Assembly: GCA_003169695.1 (NCBI GenBank)
Contig: PNAS01000078.1
Span: 1 to 46,719, forward strand
Reading direction: 5' to 3'
Origin: Spartobacteria bacterium
Lineage (GTDB): Bacteria > Verrucomicrobiota > Verrucomicrobiia > Chthoniobacterales > UBA10450
DNA: 46,719 nt
Shown in pieces: positions 26,515 through 34,471 of this stretch. Both the position numbers and the translations under genes were made by a program. The notes beneath the pieces were generated by a model. It saw only the letters and a list, made by a program, of their open reading frames with translations. It had not been told where the DNA came from and made no database searches. Every line of letters begins with the position of its first letter. Within the stretch, counting starts at the first letter, position 1.

Positions 26515-29500
26515 TTAGTTGCCCTTAGCCGGATTCCGGTTTGGATAGGGCGGGACAGGCGGCAGGTCGTAGCGTTTGGTTTTCAACTCAGTCTGGATCT
26601 CTTCGATACCCTTGTCGAGCTGTTGATCTTCGCCTTTGAACTCTTTCGCGGGATCGTTATCCACCACGATGTCGGGATCGACGCCGTGGCCTTCGATGAC
26701 CCACCCTTTGCCATCCTTGGAATAAGGCGCGAACTCAGGACGAAAGAGCTGGCCGCCGTCGGTTAGTGGAAGTGGGTTGCGAATGCCGACAACGCCACCC
26801 CAGGTCCGTTTACCGATCAATTTACCTAGACCCATCGCCTTGAAACGGTATGGGAAGATGTCGCCGTCGGAGGCGGAGAATTCGTCAATGAGTGTGACCA
26901 TGGGGCCGACGAAGGTCTGGGACGGATTGGTTTGCGGCGTGCCGTTGCGCGCGATCTCGATCATGACGAGCGCACGCCGGAGCCGCTCGATGACGAGCGG
27001 TGAAACAAAGCCGCCGCCATTGCCGCGCACGTCGACGATAAGCCCTTTCTTTTTGATCTGCGGGAAGTATTGCTTGGTGAATTCGTTCAAGCCCTCCTGG
27101 CCCATGTCGGGGATATGGATATAGCCGACTTCGCCATTCGTCTTCTTGCTGACTTCATCGACGTTCTTTTGCACCCAGGCCTTGTAATAAAGCGGTGCTT
27201 CATCGGAGATGGGCACAACGGTGATATCGCGCGCGCCGTCATCCGCCGGTTTGGAATTGACGCGCAGAATGACCTGCTTGTCGGCAGTGCCGATAAGCGC
27301 GTCGTAAAGGTTCGGCAAGGTGGAAACGGGAACGCCGTTGATGGCGAGGATGTAATCGCCAGGCTTCATGTTCAGACCGATGGCGGTGAGCGGAGAGCGG
27401 ACGTGCTTGTTCCAATTCTCGCCGGGCAGAATTTTTTCGATGCGATAAGCCTTGGTGGCGGGGTCGCGGGAAAGTTCGGCGCCGAGCAGACCTAGCTTGA
27501 TGCGCGGCGTCTCAGGCCGCTCGCCGCCAGCCACGTAAGCATGGCCGTTGTTCAACTCACCGATCAGTTCGCCGATGAGATAGGTGAGATCGTTGCGGTG
27601 ATTCACGAATGGCACGAGCGCGGCGTACTTGTCACGCATGGCCTTCCAATCGACGCCGTTCATGTTCGGCGCGTAGAAGAAATCGCGCATGTGCCGCCAG
27701 GCCTCATTGTAGATCTGGTTCCACTCGGCGTGGCGGTCGAGCTGCATATCGAGCCCGGCGAGCTTCAGCTCATGGTCCTTGGTCTCTAGCTTGTCCTTGG
27801 GCAGATCGATGATTGCGTAATCCTTCTTGATCTTGACCAACATCTTCTTCCCGTCGGCGGTGATTTCGTAGGTATTGACATCGCCCAGAACGGTCTCTTT
27901 CCGGTCTTCCAGGCTGTAAACGCAAAGATGCTGTTTGCGGTCGTTGCCGTCTCCGTCATCCTCGTCGTCGTCGCCTCTGTCATCGGCTATGGTGCGACGG
28001 AGATAGAAAATTCGGTTATCCACCAGGCGCAGGTTGCTGTAGTTGCCGGGCGGGATTTCCAGCGCTCCGAGGCGGTCCTGAATGCCATCGAGGTCGACCT
28101 TAACGACGACGGGTTTCTTGGCGTCTTTGTCCTTGGTATCGCCGCTCTTCTTCTCGTCGGACTTCTTCTCGTCGGTTTTCTTATCGCCGTCCTTCTTGTC
28201 TCCGTCCTTATCCTTATCTTTATCCTTCTTCTTACCGACTTCATCGCTACGCGGGCCTAGCGGTGCCTCGGTTTCTTTCGCAAGCGTGACGAGATAAACC
28301 CGCTCAAGATCGCGATAGACATTGGAGAAATCGGTCTGGCCGAAGATCGGCTTGAAATCGCGACTCGAGGTGAGCATGAGATATTTCCCGTCGTCGCTGA
28401 AGGTAGGATTGTCGGCGGAATACCAATCGTCCGTAACCGCCGTTTTCTTCTTGTCGGCGGTAGAGAAGAGATAAACTTTATCGCCGCCGTTCTCCTCGGG
28501 ACGCGACCAGGCGATCCATTGGCTGTCGGGCGACCAATTGTAACCGGCGATCTCACCTTCCTTATCCTGGTCGACCTGGGTAACGACTTTGCTGGCGACA
28601 TCGACGTAGCGCAACCGCTGCAAGCGATCGCTCCAGAGCAGCTTCTTGCTGTCGGGCGACCAGATGGCTTGATAATAATAAGTATCTGCGCTGCTCGTGA
28701 CCTGTTGCGGCTGGCCTTTGCCGTCCTGGGAGCGGACATAAAGCTCGTTCTCGCCAGTCGCGTCTGAGTTGTAAGCGATCCATTTGCCGTCCGGCGACCA
28801 GACCGCATCACGCTCGTGCACATTCGAGGTCTTGGTAAGATTGCGCGCCGTGCCTTCTTTCATGGGCACAGAGAAAAGATCGCCGCGCGCAACCGCGATG
28901 ACGCGTTGCGCGTCCGGCGCGGTGCTGACCGACTGGATGTTTTTCGACGCGTCGATGAACGCGGACCGGCCGGAAGCGAAGTCTTCCTTGATCTCGATCG
29001 GCACGGGCGCCGCCTTTCCGTTGACGAGATCGTAGCGCCAGATGTAGCCCGCCTCTTCAAAGACAATCGATTGCTTGCCGATCGAAGGAAACTTGATGTC
29101 GAAATCCTTGAAGGTGGTGAGTTGTTTGGTGTCCTTTCCCGTCAGATCAGTCGAGAAAAGATTCATCCGGCCGTCGCGGTCGGAGGCAAAATAAATGCGA
29201 TTGTCCGGTCCCCACATCGGGCAAATATCCTGCGCTTCGTTGTTGGTCAGGTTTTGCGTCGTGCCGGTTTTGAAGTCGTAAATCCAGACGTCGTCCGCCA
29301 TTCCGCCACGATAATGTTTCCAAGTACGGAATTCGCGGAAGACACGGTTGAACGCCATTTTGGAATCATCGGGCGAGAATGAAGCGAATCCGCCCCGCGG
29401 CACCGGCAACTGCTGCGGCAACTCCGCATCCAGGCCCACCGTGTAGAGCGATCCGATGAACGAATTGAACGTGGTCATCCGAGAGCGGAACACGATCAGC

Positions 29501-29940
29501 GGCTTCGTGTTTTCCCACGTCATCACGATGTTGTTCGGGCCCATCCGGTCCGAAATATCGTCGCGTCCCAGCGTCGCTGTCGTGGTGAGGCGCTTCGGCA
29601 CGCCGCCTTCACCTGGCATCACGTAAACCTCGGTGTTGCCGTCGTATTGCGAAGTGAACGCGAGCTGCGCGCCATCCGCCGAGAAACGCGGAAACGAGCT
29701 GTAGCCCGGGCCGCTGGTCAGCCGTCGCGCAGTGCCGCCATCTTTGGGCACCGTGTAAAGTTCGCCCGCGTAGCAAAAAACGATTTGCCGGTCATTGGTG
29801 GCTGGAAACCGAAGCAGACGTGTCGTGTTCGGCAAGTCCTGAGCGGAAGCGGAAGAGGCGAGCACGAGAAGAAGCGCCAGCCTGCGCAAGGCTACGGCTT
29901 GGCGGGCGAGCAAGAGGTGGAATGATGAGATGATGCGCAT
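26515..29940 (-). CDS. Secreted tricorn-type protease (PD40 propeller, PDZ, S41 peptidase)
   Basis: This 1141-residue protein has a Sec signal peptide ending near residue 33 (LLVLASSASAQ). It then carries PD40/beta-propeller repeats to about residue 550, for example SPDGKWIAYNSDATGENELY. A Lys/Asp-rich linker lies at about 570-610, a C1 helical region includes RDFFYAPNMNGVDW, a PDZ domain lies at about 820-913 (MKPGDYILAINGVPV), and the C-terminal S41-type catalytic domain follows. The likely nucleophile is Ser1024 in DEFSASDGD, followed by Asp as in archaeal tricorn; GKRTWGGVVG and IEGHGVDPDI follow. It probably degrades peptides in the periplasm; in archaea tricorn acts in the cytosol. The domain order is complete and the length normal for bacterial homologs. 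Confidence 0.92.
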   Translation of the reverse strand: MRIISSFHLLLARQAVALRRLALLLVLASSASAQDLPNTTRLLRFPATNDRQIVFCYAGELYTVPKDGGTARRLTSGPGYSSFPRFSADGAQLAFTSQYDGNTEVYVMPGEGGVPKRLTTTATLGRDDISDRMGPNNIVMTWENTKPLIVFRSRMTTFNSFIGSLYTVGLDAELPQQLPVPRGGFASFSPDDSKMAFNRVFREFRTWKHYRGGMADDVWIYDFKTGTTQNLTNNEAQDICPMWGPDNRIYFASDRDGRMNLFSTDLTGKDTKQLTTFKDFDIKFPSIGKQSIVFEEAGYIWRYDLVNGKAAPVPIEIKEDFASGRSAFIDASKNIQSVSTAPDAQRVIAVARGDLFSVPMKEGTARNLTKTSNVHERDAVWSPDGKWIAYNSDATGENELYVRSQDGKGQPQQVTSSADTYYYQAIWSPDSKKLLWSDRLQRLRYVDVASKVVTQVDQDKEGEIAGYNWSPDSQWIAWSRPEENGGDKVYLFSTADKKKTAVTDDWYSADNPTFSDDGKYLMLTSSRDFKPIFGQTDFSNVYRDLERVYLVTLAKETEAPLGPRSDEVGKKKDKDKDKDGDKKDGDKKTDEKKSDEKKSGDTKDKDAKKPVVVKVDLDGIQDRLGALEIPPGNYSNLRLVDNRIFYLRRTIADDRGDDDEDDGDGNDRKQHLCVYSLEDRKETVLGDVNTYEITADGKKMLVKIKKDYAIIDLPKDKLETKDHELKLAGLDMQLDRHAEWNQIYNEAWRHMRDFFYAPNMNGVDWKAMRDKYAALVPFVNHRNDLTYLIGELIGELNNGHAYVAGGERPETPRIKLGLLGAELSRDPATKAYRIEKILPGENWNKHVRSPLTAIGLNMKPGDYILAINGVPVSTLPNLYDALIGTADKQVILRVNSKPADDGARDITVVPISDEAPLYYKAWVQKNVDEVSKKTNGEVGYIHIPDMGQEGLNEFTKQYFPQIKKKGLIVDVRGNGGGFVSPLVIERLRRALVMIEIARNGTPQTNPSQTFVGPMVTLIDEFSASDGDIFPYRFKAMGLGKLIGKRTWGGVVGIRNPLPLTDGGQLFRPEFAPYSKDGKGWVIEGHGVDPDIVVDNDPAKEFKGEDQQLDKGIEEIQTELKTKRYDLPPVPPYPNRNPAKGN
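28111..28233 (-). repeat. Low-complexity Lys/Asp codon repeat inside the tricorn gene
   Basis: About 41 codons consist almost entirely of AAG/GAT/GAC-type codons and encode alternating Lys and Asp (for example KKKDKDKDKDGDKK, then EKKSDEKKSGD). It stays in frame and joins the propeller part to the rest of the protein as a flexible charged linker. Its repetitive nature makes it prone to length changes. Confidence 0.7.
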
Positions 29941-30229
29941 AATGATGATGATAAGAATTGAGCGATTCAGCGAGCTGGTGATTCAGCGAATGAAAAAATC
30001 GCCCGATACCCAGCTTGCCCGACCACCCGATGTTTTCATGTGACGATGAGCGATTAAGCTGCGTTCGAATGAGCCGGACGCAACCCGATTTCATCGCTGG
30101 ACCGGTGCGGCCTTTCCGGATCGGCCGCGTCGCCTGGCTCGACTGATCAGCGTTGGCGAACAGCGCGCTTGCCCTACAAATGAAAAGAGGCGGACCAAAA
30201 TTGCTCGCCGCCGAGTTCGCACCAGAGCA

Positions 30230-30577
30230 TTGCGGCGGGTAAACGTGCTCCCCGATGGAGCCGACCTGCGAAAGATTCGCGAGATCCTCGGCCCGGACGG
30301 CGCAGATGATGTCTTCATGGTCGGTCTGACGCGGGAAAGTCTCGGCGTCCTGCTCTTTCGTCGCGAAGTCACCCTCGATTTCATGGACGACTTGTTCAGC
30401 GGAGCAATCTTAATCTCCTGGCGCAAACTTCATGTTTTTGTCGAGGAAGACCGTCGCGCGACGGAGCGAAACACGGTCTGGGAATGGTGCCAATGGCTCG
30501 CAGAGCGAATGCTGGAACGCGAAAAGAGTGTGCCTCCAGTGCCAGCGCATATCGCGCACCGATCATGGCGCGCATAG
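30230..30577 (+). CDS. Hypothetical protein, possibly the C-terminal part of a larger one
   Basis: This 115-residue frame begins at a TTG, and the frame is open further upstream without a good start. Visible features are VFMVGLTRESLGVLLFRREV, then DFMDDLFSGAILISWRKLHV and a Trp-rich segment NTVWEWCQWLAERM. The protein-like, non-repetitive sequence and codon use suggest a real gene, but no N-terminal membrane segment or ribosome-binding site is evident. It may be truncated at its 5' end. The stretch 29941-30229 before it holds nothing else I can identify. No function assigned. Confidence 0.45.
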   Translation: MRRVNVLPDGADLRKIREILGPDGADDVFMVGLTRESLGVLLFRREVTLDFMDDLFSGAILISWRKLHVFVEEDRRATERNTVWEWCQWLAERMLEREKSVPPVPAHIAHRSWRA

Positions 30578-30640
30578 GACGCGCGCGGCTGTTCACAAAG
30601 GCATTGACGCCGCAAGGGTACACCCACAGCTTCCGTGACG

Positions 30641-31504
30641 ATGCGCAAATTACTCATACTCTCGCTTCTTTTCATCCCACTTGTCCTCCATGGGGAGACC
30701 CCGAAGCTGCCGAAGGACAAGGAACTAAAGGCGCTCGTGTTCGACTCGCTCTTCGCCTTCAACAAAGCGGTGCAGGAAAAGAACTTCGCTCAATTCCACG
30801 AGGAGCGGCTCTCGTCCGAGTTTCGCAAGCAGTTCCCCCTCGAGAAATTCACGGCGACGTTTCAGGCGTTCATCGACAAGGGCTACGACATCGCGAACAT
30901 CGCGAAGTCTGAACCAGTCTTCGATATCCCACCGGCGATCGATAGCGACGGCCTTCTCGTCCTGAAAGGTCATTACCCGACACGACCGAACAAGGTCACG
31001 TTCAAGCTCACCTATATTTACGAGTCGTCGGCCTGGAAAGTTCTAGGCATCAACGTGCAGGTGGTTCCGTTCGTCGAGAACACGGGCAAGGTGCCGACAG
31101 ACAAAGAACTCAAAAAGCTCGCGCTCGATTCCCTTCTCCTATTCAACGTCGCCATCCAAACGAAGGACTTCGAAGACTTTTACGGCCACAGCGCAAAGCT
31201 TTGGCAGAAGGAGGTTACTCCTGAAAAGCTGCTGGAGATCTTCCAGTCGTTCATCGACAAGGAAATAAATATCGCGCTAATCGTCAAGCACGAGCCGGCC
31301 TTTGAAGGGACCCCGGCAATTAATGAAGACGGGTTTCTAGTGATAAAAGGTTCTTACCCGACGCAGCCGAAGGTCTTTTTCGAACTCAAGTATTTCAATG
31401 AGGATGAGAGCTGGAAGCTGGTAGGGATAAACGTCCAGGTGAAACCAGCCGCCGACAATGCGGACAAGAAGGGCAAGGATAAGAAGACGGACGACGACGA
31501 GTAG
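30641..31504 (+). CDS. Secreted protein with two tandem NTF2-like/DUF-type repeats
   Basis: The ATG at 30641 (or GTG at 30635) gives a signal peptide MRKLLILSLLFIPLVLHG. The mature part is two homologous units of about 120 residues. Unit one runs from LPKDKELKALVFDSLFAFNK to SAWKVLGINVQV, and unit two from VPTDKELKKLALDSLLLFNV to SWKLVGINVQV. Each holds an FIDK block and a hydrophobic strand LVLKGHYPT / LVIKGSYPT. The pattern suggests two NTF2-like (cone-shaped) domains fused by internal duplication. The tail is Lys/Asp-rich (KKGKDKKTDDDE). It probably acts in the periplasm; role unknown. The gene is convergent with the KirBac gene. Confidence 0.72.
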   Translation: MRKLLILSLLFIPLVLHGETPKLPKDKELKALVFDSLFAFNKAVQEKNFAQFHEERLSSEFRKQFPLEKFTATFQAFIDKGYDIANIAKSEPVFDIPPAIDSDGLLVLKGHYPTRPNKVTFKLTYIYESSAWKVLGINVQVVPFVENTGKVPTDKELKKLALDSLLLFNVAIQTKDFEDFYGHSAKLWQKEVTPEKLLEIFQSFIDKEINIALIVKHEPAFEGTPAINEDGFLVIKGSYPTQPKVFFELKYFNEDESWKLVGINVQVKPAADNADKKGKDKKTDDDE

Positions 31505-31509
31505 CATCT

Positions 31510-31522
31510 GGGTGATTCACCC
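31510..31522. terminator. Small hairpin between convergent genes
   Basis: GGGTG-ATT-CACCC forms a five-base-pair stem in the 19-nt gap between two convergent stops (31504 on + and 31524 on -). The position suits a bidirectional terminator, but there is no T-tract on either side, so this is weak. Confidence 0.25.
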
Positions 31523-31523
31523 G

Positions 31524-32411
31524 TCAAAGAGCGGCTGGTTCCGTCTCGTGCAAGCGGCCGTAGTCGACCGTGAGTCTCCCCTCGCCCGTTTCCGTATAGA
31601 TTTCCACGAAACGCTCACCGAAACGAATGTCGCGCCACGAGTAGTCCTTCTGGCTCTGCACGGCAGCCTGGATCACCGTCTCGATGCCGACGACTGATGC
31701 CACCAGCCGCGAATCAGTTGCCTCCAAGGACTCGGCGGTCATACCGTGAAGAGGGCTCTGCTTGTCGATGGTGTGCCGCAGCGTCAGAACTACGGGAAAC
31801 GTGATCAGCCGATCGAAGTGGAGCTTGAGTGAGTAGAAGCGGCGAAAGGTTTCGCCCTCTTTGATTTGTTCGTCCCGCATGAACATGATTCTGAACTCAG
31901 CCTCCGCCATGCTGTAATGCCTTAAGTTCGCTACGCGCAACATCAGAGTCGGCTGGCCGTCGAAAGCGGCGATCACCACGTTTTTGGTGAACTCGATGCG
32001 GGCCGTCGGGCGCGAGAAGCGCACAAAAATCAGGCCGGTCATGACCGCCAGCCCAAACATCCCCACCATGATCTCGACCGTCGTGAGGATGTTCCCGTAG
32101 AGGGTCGTGGGATACATGTGTCCGTAGCCGACGGTGGCGAGAGTTTGTACGCTGAAGAAGAAGGCGGCCGAGAAGGAGCCAGGTGGCATTTCGGCGATGG
32201 AGTTGCCGGCGATTTCGTAGAAGAACGCAAAGACGGCGTTAAGAGCGAGGTAGGCGGCAGAGATGAGGGCTGCGAACTGCGGCCAGCTCAACGACAGGAT
32301 CCAATGATATGCATCCCGCCATTCACGTTTTCCGGTATTGATCTTCAGGAACTCAAACTGACCTACGTGAACGACAACCCCGCGGGATTTCCTCTTCGAC
32401 TTCTTCTTCAT
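31524..32411 (-). CDS. KirBac-type inward-rectifier potassium channel
   Basis: With the ATG at 32411 this is a 295-residue protein of normal KirBac length. A basic N-terminus (MKKKSKRKSR) precedes a slide helix (about residues 31-41), TM1 at about 46-66, the pore helix and the selectivity filter TVGYG at 93-97 (TVGYGHMYP), then TM2 (ILTTVEIMVGMFGLAVMTGL). A cytoplasmic immunoglobulin-like Kir domain follows, with ARIEFTKNVVIAAFDG and PTLMLRVANLRHYSMAEAEF. It conducts K+ across the inner membrane and may be gated by lipids or pH. The open frame extends 28 codons upstream, but those residues do not fit the family. Confidence 0.92.
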   Translation of the reverse strand: MKKKSKRKSRGVVVHVGQFEFLKINTGKREWRDAYHWILSLSWPQFAALISAAYLALNAVFAFFYEIAGNSIAEMPPGSFSAAFFFSVQTLATVGYGHMYPTTLYGNILTTVEIMVGMFGLAVMTGLIFVRFSRPTARIEFTKNVVIAAFDGQPTLMLRVANLRHYSMAEAEFRIMFMRDEQIKEGETFRRFYSLKLHFDRLITFPVVLTLRHTIDKQSPLHGMTAESLEATDSRLVASVVGIETVIQAAVQSQKDYSWRDIRFGERFVEIYTETGEGRLTVDYGRLHETEPAAL

Positions 32412-32510
32412 GGGAGCAAGAACAAAAGTAGAAAGGAGAAAGGAGACGGGCGAAAGCAGAATCGTGAACGAACGTTTGCGCGAAGCCCTGGCCAAAACGA
32501 AACAATCAGG

Positions 32511-33491
32511 ATGAGAAAGCTGTCATATCGCATCGTCGATGTTTTTACGGACCGCATCTTCGGAGGGAATCCGTTGGCGGTGTTCCTCGATGGGCGTGGC
32601 GTCAGTGACCGGGAGATGCAGGCGCTCGCCAGGGAGATGAATCTTTCGGAGACGACGTTCGTGCTGCCGCCGGATGATCTTGCGAATGATTTCCGGGTCC
32701 GAATCTTTACTCCAGGCCGCGAGCTGCCGATGGCCGGCCATCCCACGGTGGGCACAGCATTCGTGCTCGCGCGGGAGAAGATGTTGCCGGCCGGTGGGGA
32801 TACCTTAACGATTCGACTGGAAGAGAAGGTGGGATTGATCCCCGTGCGTTTGGAGATGAAGAATGGAGCGCTCGATAAGATCTGGATGACTCAACCGCGT
32901 CCGGCCTTCGGGCCGGTCTTTCCGAACGCGAGCGCGGTGGCCGAGATGCTGGGAGTCGATCCCGCTGACATCCGAAGCGACCTACCAATCGAGGTGATTT
33001 CGTGCGGCTTGCCATTCCTCTTCGTGCCAGTGCGCGATCTGGCGACGATGAGAAGATTGAATTTTAACAAAGATCTCTGTTATCGCGCGCTCGATTCGCT
33101 GGGTGTCCGCGAGGTTTTCGTTTTCGCGATGGAGGTGGAGAACGCCGGCTCGACTGTGCATAGCCGCATGTTCGCACCCGAGCTTGGCGTTCCCGAAGAT
33201 CCCGCGACGGGCAGCGCGAGCGGGCCGCTCGGCTGTTATCTCGTGCGGCACGGTGTCGTGCCCGCTACGCCGACGGCGTCGATCGTGAGCGAGCAAGGAA
33301 TCGAGATGGGCCGGCCGAGTTTTATCCACATCGAGATCACGCAGGAAACGGACGAGATCACGGAGGTGAAGGTGGGCGGGCAGACGGTATTTGTCGGCGG
33401 CGGCGAGATTGAATTGGGCATTGGGCAACAGAAGAGCGAGGTCGGAAAGAAAGTAGAGTCCAGCGGCCGCAGCATCGGCGATGTTACATAG
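32511..33491 (+). CDS. PhzF-family isomerase
   Basis: The start is set at ATG 32511, giving 326 residues, typical for PhzF. The frame is open far upstream, but that part overlaps the KirBac gene. Family marks are YRIVDVFTDRIFGGNPLAVF, the catalytic Glu47 in NLSETTFV, MAGHPTVGTAFVL (about residues 74-86) and PEDPATGSASGPLGCYL. PhzF enzymes are two-domain diaminopimelate-epimerase-fold isomerases; only a few act in phenazine synthesis and none of the other phz genes is here, so the substrate is unknown. The last 20 or so residues after IELG look like an unstructured tail. Divergent from KirBac with a 99-nt gap. Confidence 0.9.
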   Translation: MRKLSYRIVDVFTDRIFGGNPLAVFLDGRGVSDREMQALAREMNLSETTFVLPPDDLANDFRVRIFTPGRELPMAGHPTVGTAFVLAREKMLPAGGDTLTIRLEEKVGLIPVRLEMKNGALDKIWMTQPRPAFGPVFPNASAVAEMLGVDPADIRSDLPIEVISCGLPFLFVPVRDLATMRRLNFNKDLCYRALDSLGVREVFVFAMEVENAGSTVHSRMFAPELGVPEDPATGSASGPLGCYLVRHGVVPATPTASIVSEQGIEMGRPSFIHIEITQETDEITEVKVGGQTVFVGGGEIELGIGQQKSEVGKKVESSGRSIGDVT

Positions 33492-33548
33492 GCGAGGTCA
33501 GAAGCAGCGGGCCACTGGAATCGCCACCATTACGAAAAGGGATTAATC

Positions 33549-33815
33549 ATGAGCGCCGAAACCTGCACCCACCTCGATCAGATTAACGAAGACGTCGTTC
33601 CCAGCGCCAACGGGTGCGAGGAATGTTTGAAGATCGGCTCGCCCTGGGTCCACTTACGACTTTGCCTGACATGCGGACATGTTGGTTGCTGTGACTCGTC
33701 GCCGAATCGCCACGCCACGAAGCATTTTCACGCCACCGCGCATCCGATCGTTCGATCCTTTCAGCCGGGTGAAGATTGGGCGTGGTGTTATGTCGACGAA
33801 GTGTTCCTGAGCTGA
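33549..33815 (+). CDS. UBP-type zinc-finger protein
   Basis: This 88-residue protein consists almost only of a zf-UBP domain. Putative zinc ligands are Cys6, His8, Cys22, Cys25 (GCEECLKIG), Cys39, Cys42 (CLTCGHVGCC) and the following His residues in HATKHFHATAHPI. In eukaryotes this fold binds the ubiquitin C-terminus; in bacteria stand-alone versions occur without ubiquitin and their role is not known. It starts 57 nt after the phzF-family gene. Confidence 0.88.
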   Translation: MSAETCTHLDQINEDVVPSANGCEECLKIGSPWVHLRLCLTCGHVGCCDSSPNRHATKHFHATAHPIVRSFQPGEDWAWCYVDEVFLS

Positions 33816-33915
33816 ATCAGGCTCCCCACCACGGGCTATTTTTGAATCGACACTCGCGCCTCTTGTCGGCTAGTACGCAGATCGAATCGGCGGACGGCCG
33901 GCTCTACTGATAGCC

Positions 33916-34383
33916 ATGTGGATTATGTCGCTACCGTGGTGGGAGTTCATCCTGCGCGGGATGATCGTCTACTTCTTTCTGATCGTGCTGCTGCGGTTGA
34001 CGGGCAAGCGGCAGATCGGACAGATGGCTCCGTTCGACCTCGTGCTTTTGCTGGTTCTAAGCAACGCCGTGCAGAACGCGATGAATGGCGGCGACAACTC
34101 GGTGATCGGAGGAATGATTTCAGCTGTCAGTCTCGTGGCGACGAACTGGGTGGTGGGACTCTTGACCTACAGGAGCAAACGGATGGAAGCGCTGGTCGAA
34201 GGTCGACCTGAGGTGCTCATCCATAACGGAAAGCTTTTCGAGAAAGCGTTGCGGCACACGAAGATTACGCATCACGAATTGATGACTGCTTTGCGAGAGG
34301 CAGGATGCGCTACGGTAGAAGACGTTCGAGGCGCCTTGCTCGAAACAGATGGAACCATCAGCGTGATTCAGAAAAGCAAGTGA
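33916..34383 (+). CDS. YetF/DUF421-family membrane protein
   Basis: This 155-residue protein has two to three N-terminal helices (about residues 8-27, 40-54 and 64-84) including RLTGKRQIGQMAPFDLVLLL, the strongest signature of the DUF421/YetF family. A small cytoplasmic C-terminal domain follows, with VEGRPEVLIHNGKLFEKALR and ELMTALREAGCATVEDVRGA. The family is common near stress or sporulation genes and its function is not established. It has full length and no adjacent partner. Confidence 0.88.
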   Translation: MWIMSLPWWEFILRGMIVYFFLIVLLRLTGKRQIGQMAPFDLVLLLVLSNAVQNAMNGGDNSVIGGMISAVSLVATNWVVGLLTYRSKRMEALVEGRPEVLIHNGKLFEKALRHTKITHHELMTALREAGCATVEDVRGALLETDGTISVIQKSK

Positions 34384-34471
34384 AGCGAGGCAGGGAGGGC
34401 CGCAGAGCAGAGTCGGAGGCGCAGTGAATTTGCCACCGCGCGAGGGAGCGCACGATCCACCTGTGTCGCGC

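Noticed and set aside
32118..32510. N-terminal extension of the PhzF-like protein
   Set aside because: It overlaps the KirBac gene on the other strand, is Glu/Gly/Arg-rich, and the family start MRKLSYRIVDVFT begins at 32511.
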